Assembly: GCF_900167125.1 (NCBI RefSeq)
Contig: NZ_FUYC01000010.1
Span: 19,899-83,898 of the forward strand
Length of the DNA stretch: 64,000 bases
Direction: 5' to 3'
Source: Paucidesulfovibrio gracilis DSM 16080
GTDB taxonomy: Bacteria > Desulfobacterota > Desulfovibrionia > Desulfovibrionales > Desulfovibrionaceae
The notes under the pieces are model-generated. The model was not told the DNA's origin. It did no database searches and saw only the letters and a program-made list of their open reading frames with translations. The first letter of the stretch is position 1. Every line of letters begins with the position of its first letter. Of the stretch, positions 58,182 through 64,000 are shown one piece after another. The position numbers and the translations under genes are program-made.

Positions 58182-59360
58182 TTATTTTTGATGCTCTGCC
58201 AGATAGCGTTCCAGGCGGTCCATGCCTTCGGTGATGTTTTCCAGGCTGGTGGCGTAGGAGAACCGCAGGTAGCCTTCGGCACCAGGTCCGAAGTCGATGC
58301 CTGGGGTTACGCCGATGTGCGCCTTTTCGAGCATATCGTAGGCCAGTGCCAGTGAATCGCCGGACAAGTGGTTGAAGTCCACCAGGATATAGAAAGCGCC
58401 GGTGGGTTCGTTGTCAATGCGCAGGCCCATGCCGCGCAGTCGCTGGAGCATGTATTTTCGGCGCCGGTCATAGCGGGCCTTCATTTCCTGCACGTCCTGC
58501 CCGGCTTCGCGCAGGGCCGCCACCCCGCCCCATTGGGCCGGGGCATTGGCCGAGATGAAGAAATTTTGACACAGCTTCTGCATGGGCCGGATAAACGCCT
58601 TGGGCGCAATGAGATATCCCAGCCGCCAGCCGGTCATGGCGTAGAGCTTGGAAAAGCCGTTGAACACAAAGGCCTTGTCCGTGAATTCCAGGATGGAGTG
58701 TTCGCGGCCTTCATAGACCAGTCCGTGATAGATCTCATCGGATACCAACCAGGGACCGTCCCCGCGGCCCATTTCCGCGATGGCGCGCATGCGTTCGGCG
58801 GAAAGCAGTGTTCCTGTTGGGTTGGACGGGGAATTGAGCATGATGGCCTTGGGGTGTTGCTCCAGGCAATGGGCAATGGCCTCGGGCCGGTATTGGAAAG
58901 CGTCGTCCTCACGCACGCGCACCGGGAGCGGCTCTCCGCCGGGGAAGCGGATAAAGTTGGAATAGCAGGCGTAACAGGGGTCCGAGACCACGACCTTGTC
59001 GCCGCGTTCCAGCAGGCTGGAAAAAAGCACGAACATGGCCGGGGAGGTTCCCTGGGTCACGATGATCTGGTCGGGATGCACCTCCACGCCATACTGGTCC
59101 AGGTAGTGTTCGCAGACGGCCTCGCGCAATTCCGGGATGCCCAGCGAATGGGTGTAGTGGGTCTTGTTGTCCGCCAGGGCGCGGCAAGCCGCTTCCTTGA
59201 CGCATTCGGGCGTATCGAAATCGGGTTCGCCGATCTCCATGTGAATAATGTTTTTCCCCTGGCGCTCCAGGCGTTGGGCGGCTTCCAGGATGTCCATGAC
59301 CAGGAAGGAAGTCATTTCGTTGCAGCGGGAGGAAACATGGGGGCAGTCGGTGTCTTGCAT
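58182..59360 (-). CDS. Pyridoxal-phosphate aminotransferase, class I
   Basis: 392 residues from ATG 59360. Fold type I signatures: KNIIHMEIGEPDFDTPECVK, THYTHSLGIPELREAVCEHY, IIVTQGTSPAMFVLFSSLLE, LNSPSNPTGTLL, WLVSDEIYHGLVYEG, and the PLP Lys in FVFNGFSKLYAMTGWRLGYL. The C-terminal RFSYATS carries the substrate-carboxylate Arg. It is probably an aspartate/aromatic or alanine-type aminotransferase of the large AspC-Ib group; the exact substrate is uncertain. No operon partner. Confidence 0.9.
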   Translation of the reverse strand: MQDTDCPHVSSRCNEMTSFLVMDILEAAQRLERQGKNIIHMEIGEPDFDTPECVKEAACRALADNKTHYTHSLGIPELREAVCEHYLDQYGVEVHPDQIIVTQGTSPAMFVLFSSLLERGDKVVVSDPCYACYSNFIRFPGGEPLPVRVREDDAFQYRPEAIAHCLEQHPKAIMLNSPSNPTGTLLSAERMRAIAEMGRGDGPWLVSDEIYHGLVYEGREHSILEFTDKAFVFNGFSKLYAMTGWRLGYLIAPKAFIRPMQKLCQNFFISANAPAQWGGVAALREAGQDVQEMKARYDRRRKYMLQRLRGMGLRIDNEPTGAFYILVDFNHLSGDSLALAYDMLEKAHIGVTPGIDFGPGAEGYLRFSYATSLENITEGMDRLERYLAEHQK

Positions 59361-59394
59361 GGGGGAGTCTCCGTATCTGAATGGACAAACGCAC

Positions 59395-59435
59395 AACCGC
59401 CCCGACTGCCGGTATGGGGCAGGCGGGGCGGTTTT
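59395..59435 (-). terminator. Hairpin between the FKBP and aminotransferase genes
   Basis: AACCGCCCCG (59395-59404) pairs perfectly with CGGGGCGGTT (59424-59433), and GCC..GGC pairs lie inside. The T run (TTTTTC) is on the plus strand; on the minus strand, where both genes lie, only GTTGTGCGTTTG follows. It probably still ends the FKBP transcript. Confidence 0.6.
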
Positions 59436-59491
59436 TCACTGGCTGCGCTGAGGCAGCTGTTGTGTTTTTCGGGTCATGCCGGCACGGCGTG

Positions 59492-59917
59492 TCAGCCGAT
59501 TTCCACGAGGCTCAGCTCGAAGTTCAGGGTCTTGCCAGCCAGGGGCGGGTTACCGTCCAGGGTGACCACTTCTTCCTCGAGTTCCACGACAGTCAGTTGG
59601 GCCGGGCCGTGTTCGGTCTGCACTTCCAGAACCATGCCCTCTTCGGGGCTGAGGTCCGGCGGCATCTGGGAGCGGTCCACGCGGAAGATGAGGTCTTCGT
59701 TGCGGTCGCCGTAAGCTTCTGCCGGGGGGATGGCCACGGAGGTGGATTCGCCCGGCTCCATGCCGGTCACGGCCTTTTCAAAGCCCTCGATGACCATGCC
59801 TTGCCCGAGCACGAACTCCAGAGGTTCGCGGCCCTCGGAGGAATCGAACTGCGATCCGTCCTCAAGCGTGCCGGTGTAGTGGACTTTGACTTTGTCGCCT
59901 TGCTTTGCCTTGGCCAT
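59492..59917 (-). CDS. FKBP-type peptidyl-prolyl isomerase, SlyD-like
   Basis: 141 residues starting MAKAKQGDKVKVHYTGTLED. The FKBP active-site strands are G-S-x-F-D-S-S, PLEFVLGQGMVIEGFEKAVT and GMEPGESTSVAIPPAEAYGD. The inserted flap (about 70-120: RVDRSQMPPDLSPEEGMVLE) followed by LDGNPPLAGKTLNFELSLVE is the SlyD arrangement. The His/Cys-rich metal tail of E. coli SlyD is absent. Cytoplasmic folding helper that isomerises Xaa-Pro bonds. Confidence 0.92.
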   Translation of the reverse strand: MAKAKQGDKVKVHYTGTLEDGSQFDSSEGREPLEFVLGQGMVIEGFEKAVTGMEPGESTSVAIPPAEAYGDRNEDLIFRVDRSQMPPDLSPEEGMVLEVQTEHGPAQLTVVELEEEVVTLDGNPPLAGKTLNFELSLVEIG

Positions 59918-59977
59918 GCTGGCTCCTTGGTTTTTTGGCGTTGTTTGAAAGAAACGAGCCTAACACGGCCTGTGGAT

Positions 59978-60013
59978 GAAAAAAAGGGGGTCTCTTTACG
60001 CAAAGAACCCCCC
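59978..60013 (-). terminator. Intrinsic terminator of trpS
   Basis: On the minus strand GGGGGGTTCTTTG pairs with TAAAGAGACCCCC with one bulge, followed by seven T. Located 15 bases past the trpS stop. Confidence 0.9.
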
Positions 60014-60027
60014 GGAATCATTCGTTT

Positions 60028-61026
60028 CTAGAAATTGAAATGGATCAGCTCGCGCACTTGTTCCATGGTCTTGACCGCGGCTTCACGCGCTTTGGCGTTG
60101 CCGCTTTCAATGATGGCCCGCAGCCGTTCCGGATCATTTTCAATTTGGCGGCGGCGGTCGTGCAGGGGCGTGAGAAAGCCGTCCATGGATTCCACGAGCT
60201 TTTTCTTACAATCCACACAACCCCAAGAGGCGTCGCGACAGCCCGCTTCGATTTCCGCGCAGGTCTCCGCGTCGGTCATGAGCTTGTGGTAAGGGAAGAG
60301 ATTGCAGATGGCCGGGTCGCCGGGATCAGCCTTGCGCTTGCGGTTTTCATCCGTGAGCATGCCCATGACCTTGGGGCGGATGGTTTCCATGGATTCGCCC
60401 AGGCCGATGGAGTTGCCGTAGCTTTTGCTCATCTTGCGTCCGTCCAGGCCCGGGAGCTTGGCGTCCGGGGTGAGCAGATCCTTGGGTTCGGTCAGGAAGT
60501 CCTGGCCCGCGATGTGGTTGAAGCGGCGGGCGATCTCGCGGCACAGCTCCAGGTGCGGCAATTGGTCCTGCCCGACGGGTACAGCCTCGGGGCGGTACAT
60601 GAGGATGTCCGAACTCATGAGCACGGGATAGCCCAGGAATCCGTAAGTGTTCAAATCTTTTTGGGAAATTTGCTGCTTTTGCTCCTTGTAGGTGGGGCAG
60701 CGTTCCAGCCAGCCCAGGGGCGTGCTCATGGAGAGTAGCAGGTGCAGCTCCGCGATTTCCTTTACGGCGGACTGCTGATAAATCACACACTTGTTTTCGT
60801 CCAGACCGGCGGCAACCCAGTCCATGACGAGTCCGGGCACAAAGTCCTTGATGCGGGACGGGTCTGCGTATTCGCTGGTGAGGGCATGCCAGTCCGCCAC
60901 GAAGAAAAAGCAGTCGAACTCCTCCTGGAGCTTGACCCAGTTGACGAGCACGCCGAAGTAATGGCCCAAATGCAGCGGTCCGGTGGGCCGCATTCCCGAA
61001 ACAATGCGTTTTCTTGTGTTGGTCAT
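60028..61026 (-). CDS. trpS: Tryptophanyl-tRNA synthetase
   Basis: 332 residues, class I synthetase. The HIGH motif appears as GPLHLGHYFG and KMSKS as DGRKMSKSYGNS. GYPVLMSSDILMYRPEAVPV, then GQDQLPHLELCREIARRFN, contains the ATP/Trp pocket (D-I-L.Y, V-G-x-D-Q). C-terminal CRDASWGCVDCKKKLVESMD has cysteine pairs seen in a subset of bacterial TrpRS. It charges tRNA-Trp. It starts 26 bases after the M50 protease gene and may be co-transcribed. Confidence 0.95.
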   Translation of the reverse strand: MTNTRKRIVSGMRPTGPLHLGHYFGVLVNWVKLQEEFDCFFFVADWHALTSEYADPSRIKDFVPGLVMDWVAAGLDENKCVIYQQSAVKEIAELHLLLSMSTPLGWLERCPTYKEQKQQISQKDLNTYGFLGYPVLMSSDILMYRPEAVPVGQDQLPHLELCREIARRFNHIAGQDFLTEPKDLLTPDAKLPGLDGRKMSKSYGNSIGLGESMETIRPKVMGMLTDENRKRKADPGDPAICNLFPYHKLMTDAETCAEIEAGCRDASWGCVDCKKKLVESMDGFLTPLHDRRRQIENDPERLRAIIESGNAKAREAAVKTMEQVRELIHFNF

Positions 61027-61052
61027 GGCTTTTGCGGGGTTGGAGGTGAAAC

Positions 61053-61724
61053 TCAGTACAGCGGGACGCCCAGGAGCTTGCCTGCGGCGGTCACGGGGGG
61101 CAGCAGCACACTGCCAAGAATGGAAACATTGAACAGGTGGCCGAGAACCACCAGGCCGAGTATCAGAAACACGCCGTAGCGTGCGAGCGACATATATTTG
61201 GCGGCCACGGCACGGGGCAGGATGCCTGCCAGAATGTTGCTGCCATCCAGGGGTGGAATGGGCAGCAGGTTGAAAATGCCGAGGATCAGATTCACGAATA
61301 CCCCGGCCTGGCAGATCAGCACTGTGGGATACAGCACTTTGAAAAGCAGGCTTTCCCGGCCGGGTACGTCGATGGATGCGAAGATATGGAACAGGGCGGC
61401 AAAACCCAGGGCCAGGGCGAAGTTGGCGAGCGGTCCGGCCAGGGCCACCAGGAGCATGCCTTTGCGTGGATTTTTAAAATAGCCCGGATTCACGGGGACG
61501 GGCTTGGCCCATCCCACCCTGGCGATGAAAAAGATCAGGGTTCCGAGGGGGTCCAGATGCTTGAGCGGGTTGAGCGTCAGGCGTCCGTGCAGTTTTGCCG
61601 TGGGGTCGCCCAGGCGGTAGGCCACCATGCCGTGCGCCACTTCGTGGAACGTGAGGGCCAGCAGCAGCGGCAGGGCGATGATGACGATCTGTAGGGCGTA
61701 TTGCGTCAGGGAAGAATCCATCAT
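61053..61724 (-). CDS. Site-2 protease family (M50) membrane metalloprotease
   Basis: 223 residues from ATG 61724; a second ATG follows directly at 61721. Five or six helices carry the zinc site HEVAHG (from His27) and the third ligand in NLLPIPPLDGSNILAGILP. GRLTLNPLKHLDPLGTLIFF and GWAKPVPVNPGYFKNPRKGM are hallmark segments of the compact YdfR/M50B group. It probably cuts within the inner membrane; substrates are unknown. Upstream of trpS on the same strand. Confidence 0.9.
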   Translation of the reverse strand: MMDSSLTQYALQIVIIALPLLLALTFHEVAHGMVAYRLGDPTAKLHGRLTLNPLKHLDPLGTLIFFIARVGWAKPVPVNPGYFKNPRKGMLLVALAGPLANFALALGFAALFHIFASIDVPGRESLLFKVLYPTVLICQAGVFVNLILGIFNLLPIPPLDGSNILAGILPRAVAAKYMSLARYGVFLILGLVVLGHLFNVSILGSVLLPPVTAAGKLLGVPLY

Positions 61725-61961
61725 ATGCGCTTTGGCGCTAGCATGAACCTCCCCCCGGGGCAAGGAAAAAGGAGGAGCCTGCACGGGCGGTTTTCGGAAA
61801 CAGAAAAGGCGTTCATGGGCCTTAAGCCGCAGATCAGCCCGTACCGCCCGCTGTTACGTGGTTGTCAGGCGCCCGAAACATGACGCAACAGCATGACGAT
61901 CACGGCTTTTGCCGTGAGCCGGCTTGCGACTCCCTCGCACATTTTTTTCGCAAGGATCCGG

Positions 61962-62336
61962 TCAGACCGCGTCGGCCTTTTCCAGCGCGGAACGGACCTT
62001 GTCCTTCAGCTCGGTCAGATCCACGGATTTGACTACATAATAATCCGCGGCAATGGACTTGAGGTCGTGCTGAAAGCTGTCGTACGCCGTACTGAGGATA
62101 ACGGGCAGGGTTTGCTCCTTGCTTCGGATTTCCTGCAGCAGATCCAGGCCGGAACGCTGCTGACCGAGTTTGATGTCCAGGACCACGATATCCGGCGACG
62201 TGCGCCCGAGGACTTCCAAAATATCCTCGCTGCCGTCCGAAGTGGCGACCGCGTACCCCTCGGTCTCCAATTCTTCTTGGTAAAGCATGCGGATATGCGT
62301 TTCGTCGTCCACGACGAGAATTTTGGGCCTTGCCAT
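61962..62336 (-). CDS. Single-domain response regulator
   Basis: 124 residues behind GGAGG. The receiver motif set is Asp10-Asp11 (ILVVDDE), phosphoacceptor Asp54 (IVVLDIKLGQQRSG), Thr in ILSTAYD and Lys in YYVVKSVDL. No output domain. LGQQRSGLDLLQEI matches receivers paired with large hybrid kinases. The 237 bases downstream hold only a TCACGGC-TTTT-GCCGTGA hairpin (61900-61917), a possible weak terminator. Confidence 0.9.
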   Translation of the reverse strand: MARPKILVVDDETHIRMLYQEELETEGYAVATSDGSEDILEVLGRTSPDIVVLDIKLGQQRSGLDLLQEIRSKEQTLPVILSTAYDSFQHDLKSIAADYYVVKSVDLTELKDKVRSALEKADAV

Positions 62337-62585
62337 GGGACCTCCGTGCGATTAACTCCCTACTTTGGCTACTACCGGAATACGAATGAGGGGGCAATAC
62401 GGTGAGACTCGATTTCGCGTTTCGTTTCACGAAATTCTCGGCTTGACGCCGGCAGACCGCCGTGCCACATCCCCCCGTCCCACAGGGGAATTCTGTTGAG
62501 AGTTGCCCCAAACCCGGTCTGACGGCATATCAATATTATAACCCGGCACGCCGCCCACGGCTCACCGGGACGGCAAGGAGTGGAC

Positions 62586-62783
62586 ATGATCACCGTGGAA
62601 GTCCAGCCCGAAAACGAAATCCTTGAGTTCGGAAAACTCAACACCGTGTTGCAGCTGCTCAACCGCTTGCAATTGCGGTCCACCCAGGCTTTGATCATCC
62701 GCGAGGGGCAACTGCTCACTGCGGACCGCAGGCTCCATCACGGTGACCGCATCATTGTAAAAAAAGTCATTTCCGCGGGCTGA
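62586..62783 (+). CDS. Small ubiquitin-like sulfur carrier (TtuB/ThiS/MoaD-like)
   Basis: 65 residues from ATG 62586 (AAGGAG five bases upstream; a GTG at 62580 overlaps the site). MITVEVQPENEILEFGKLNT, VLQLLNRLQLRSTQALIIRE and GQLLTADRRLHHGDRIIVKK reproduce the beta-grasp order of ThiS/MoaD, including the G-D-x-I penultimate strand. The C-terminus is VISAG rather than the usual GG. It lies 25 bases before a TtuA-like ATPase, so it probably delivers thiocarboxylate sulfur for tRNA thiolation. Confidence 0.85.
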   Translation: MITVEVQPENEILEFGKLNTVLQLLNRLQLRSTQALIIREGQLLTADRRLHHGDRIIVKKVISAG

Positions 62784-62808
62784 GCCACATCCCGCAAGGA
62801 GTCGTCAT

Positions 62809-63741
62809 ATGAAGTGCAAACGCTGCCGCGAACAAGCCGTGGTAGGGCTGCCCAGCCACAACGCCGCCTTCTGCGAACCCTGTTTTTTGCTTTTTTTCCG
62901 CCGACAAGTGGAAACCGCCATCCGGCGGCAAAAACTCTTTACGCGGCAGGATCGCATCCTGGTGGCCCTTTCCGGCGGAAAGGACTCCCTCGCCCTGATG
63001 CTGGAATTAGGACGTATGGAATACGACGTTACGGGGCTGCATATTGATCTGGGCATCGGGGAATCGTCCCGTGCGGCCCGGGCCAAGGTGGAGGCCTTTT
63101 GCGAAAAACACGGGTTCCCCTTGCGCGTGGTGGAAATGGAGGCCGAGGGGTTGCCCATGCCCCTGGTAAAAAAATATATCAAACGTCCGGTCTGCTCTGT
63201 TTGCGGTAAGGTCAAGCGGCATTACTTCAATAAAGTTGCCCGTGACGAAGGATTCAACGTCCTGGCTACCGGGCATAACCTCGATGACGAGGTGGCCCGC
63301 CTTTTTGCCAATACCCTGCGGTGGGATACGGCCTATCTTTCGGATCAGGGTCCCATGCTCCCGGAAACCGAAGGGTTCGCCCGAAAAGTCAAGCCGTTAT
63401 TCCGGCTCAGTGAGTTTGAAACCGCCAACTATGCCTTTCTCAAAGGGATTGAAATCCATTCCGACCCCTGCCCCTTTTCCTCCGGTGCCAGCTTCACCGG
63501 GCATAAATTGCTCTGGGCTGACCTGGAGCACCGAAGCCCCGGACAAAAATTCGGTTTTTATGACAAGTTTCTCAAAAACGCCAAGCCCGCGTTCGCTTCC
63601 ATAGATAAGGAATTCGGCGCAACGCTGCGCCCCTGTGAATGCTGCGGATCCCCCACCTCCTCGGAACGCTGCGGAGTCTGCCGGGTGCGGGATATGCTCG
63701 CTGACAAGGTCTGCCAGGAACAGGGGAAAGACGAAGCGTAG
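62809..63741 (+). CDS. TtuA/TtcA-family tRNA thiolation ATPase
   Basis: 310 residues. An N-terminal zinc finger, CKRCREQAV...FCEPC, is followed by the PP-loop LVALSGGKDSLALMLEL (about residue 52) and LHIDLGIGESS. The catalytic Cys pair is in RPVCSVCGKVKRHYFNK with a third Cys in SDPCPFSSGASF, the [4Fe-4S] pattern of TtuA. A C-terminal zinc finger is CECCGSPTSSERCGVCR. The enzyme adenylates and thiolates tRNA (2-thio-ribothymidine 54 in thermophiles, or a related position). Coupling to a carrier gene matches the TtuA/TtuB pairing. Confidence 0.88.
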   Translation: MKCKRCREQAVVGLPSHNAAFCEPCFLLFFRRQVETAIRRQKLFTRQDRILVALSGGKDSLALMLELGRMEYDVTGLHIDLGIGESSRAARAKVEAFCEKHGFPLRVVEMEAEGLPMPLVKKYIKRPVCSVCGKVKRHYFNKVARDEGFNVLATGHNLDDEVARLFANTLRWDTAYLSDQGPMLPETEGFARKVKPLFRLSEFETANYAFLKGIEIHSDPCPFSSGASFTGHKLLWADLEHRSPGQKFGFYDKFLKNAKPAFASIDKEFGATLRPCECCGSPTSSERCGVCRVRDMLADKVCQEQGKDEA

Positions 63742-63758
63742 CTGCTGGCCTTCGGCGA

Positions 63759-63799
63759 CCAGGGGGAAAACCTTTCTGAAGAAAGGTTCTTCCCCCTGG
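63759..63799. repeat. Inverted repeat, first of three
   Basis: CCAGGGGGAA...ACCTTTCT pairs across GAA with its complement ending CCCCCTGG, and CCCCCTTTCCAAAGACTTT follows. I recall similar hairpins as common in intergenic positions of Desulfovibrio genomes, which would make this a dispersed element or terminator. Confidence 0.65.
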
Positions 63800-63890
63800 A
63801 CCCCCTTTCCAAAGACTTTCCCTTGCTCCAGGCCTGCGGCCTGTCGCGGGTATCGTTTTTTTGTTTTGTTTTATCCCCCCATTTTCCCCT

Positions 63891-63936
63891 CCCCAAAAGC
63901 AAAGGAACGGCTCCGGCCGTTCCTTTGCTTTTGGGG
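63891..63936. repeat. Perfect 21-base inverted repeat
   Basis: The arm CCCCAAAAGCAAAGGAACGG plus one more C (63891-63911) has a perfect complement at 63916-63936 around a TCCG loop. There is no T run after it. It could act as a bidirectional terminator or be part of a repeat element. Confidence 0.7.
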
Positions 63937-63943
63937 GCGCACC

Positions 63944-63992
63944 GTTGCCGCGAGTTTCGGGAGGGCGGAGCCATCCCGGAAATCGCGGCAAC
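63944..63992. repeat. 19-base inverted repeat near window end
   Basis: GTTGCCGCGAGTTTCGGGA (63944-63962) pairs at 17 of 19 positions with TCCCGGAAATCGCGGCAAC (63974-63992). It starts seven bases after the previous repeat. The feature may continue beyond the window. Confidence 0.6.
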
Positions 63993-64000
63993 ATGAGATC

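Noticed and set aside
62440..62480. Minus-strand TGGCACG...TGC resembling sigma-54
   Set aside because: The GG-to-GC spacing is 11 rather than 10 bases, which normally abolishes recognition.
1..64000. CRISPR arrays, tRNA or rRNA genes, transposases, integrases
   Set aside because: None seen on either strand on reading through; no regular direct-repeat series and no recognisable tRNA cloverleaf.

Overview
The window looks like a piece of a Desulfovibrionaceae-type (sulfate-reducing Desulfobacterota) chromosome. Support for this is the high G+C coding sequence, feoAB with an extra FeoA, oxaloacetate decarboxylase next to ATP-type PEP carboxykinase, a CobU/CbiR cobamide-salvage pair, a TtuA/TtuB-like thiolation pair, and an exosortase exopolysaccharide (EPS) locus. 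No rRNA, tRNA, CRISPR array, transposase or phage gene was recognised. The species cannot be named from the sequence alone.

Layout. (1) 1-1971: a truncated EamA transporter, a DHH-like phosphoesterase and a DUF1992 protein, all on the minus strand. (2) 2166-29626: one large EPS locus in three blocks. The first plus-strand block (2166-6389) holds two glycosyltransferases, a fused heptose-1-phosphate nucleotidyltransferase/heptose-bisphosphatase, and a heptose-7-phosphate kinase, pointing to nucleotide-activated heptose. The minus-strand block (19787 down to 6397) holds a Wzz-like chain-length protein, a degenerate BY-kinase-like ATPase, an XrtA-type ATPase, an O-antigen-ligase/polymerase, two glycosyltransferases, two sulfotransferases, a flippase and a secreted pectate-lyase-fold protein. 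The second plus-strand block (20372-29626) starts from a sigma-54-type promoter. It holds a Wza-like export protein, an outer-membrane barrel, a PAPS-forming APS kinase fused to a degenerate ATP sulfurylase, an exosortase-EpsI fusion, the initiating sugar-phosphate transferase and a PrsT-like TPR lipoprotein. Together these read as a pathway for a sulfated, probably heptose-containing exopolysaccharide: the APS kinase makes PAPS and the sulfotransferases use it.

(3) 29715-39137: a DEAD-box helicase, a periplasmic solute-binding protein, a response regulator, PEP carboxykinase, the sodium-pumping OadA/G/B decarboxylase, YjbQ, and a DUF2325 protein behind a Fur-box-like promoter. (4) 39318-44780: a metal-handling region with a CadC-like ArsR regulator, an SO_0444-type permease with two Cys-rich membrane peptides, and a CbiM/NikM S-component with two small accessory proteins but no CbiQ/CbiO. 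A LysE exporter and a zinc-ribbon protein also lie here. (5) 44889-56607: DNA polymerase I, a DHH phosphoesterase, CobU, CbiR, a 49-residue gene with a strong RBS, a large endonuclease Q-UvrD fusion, and iron uptake (FeoB, FeoA, a second FeoA). (6) 56738-64000: a sigma-54-preceded unknown gene, a ComFB-like protein, an aminotransferase, an FKBP isomerase, TrpS, an M50 protease, a response regulator and the TtuB/TtuA-like pair. The window ends in three large inverted repeats.

The least ordinary items are the sulfated-EPS gene set with its degenerate sulfurylase and degenerate BY-kinase, the nuclease-helicase fusion, and two promoters of identical Fur-box design in front of feoAB and the DUF2325 gene.
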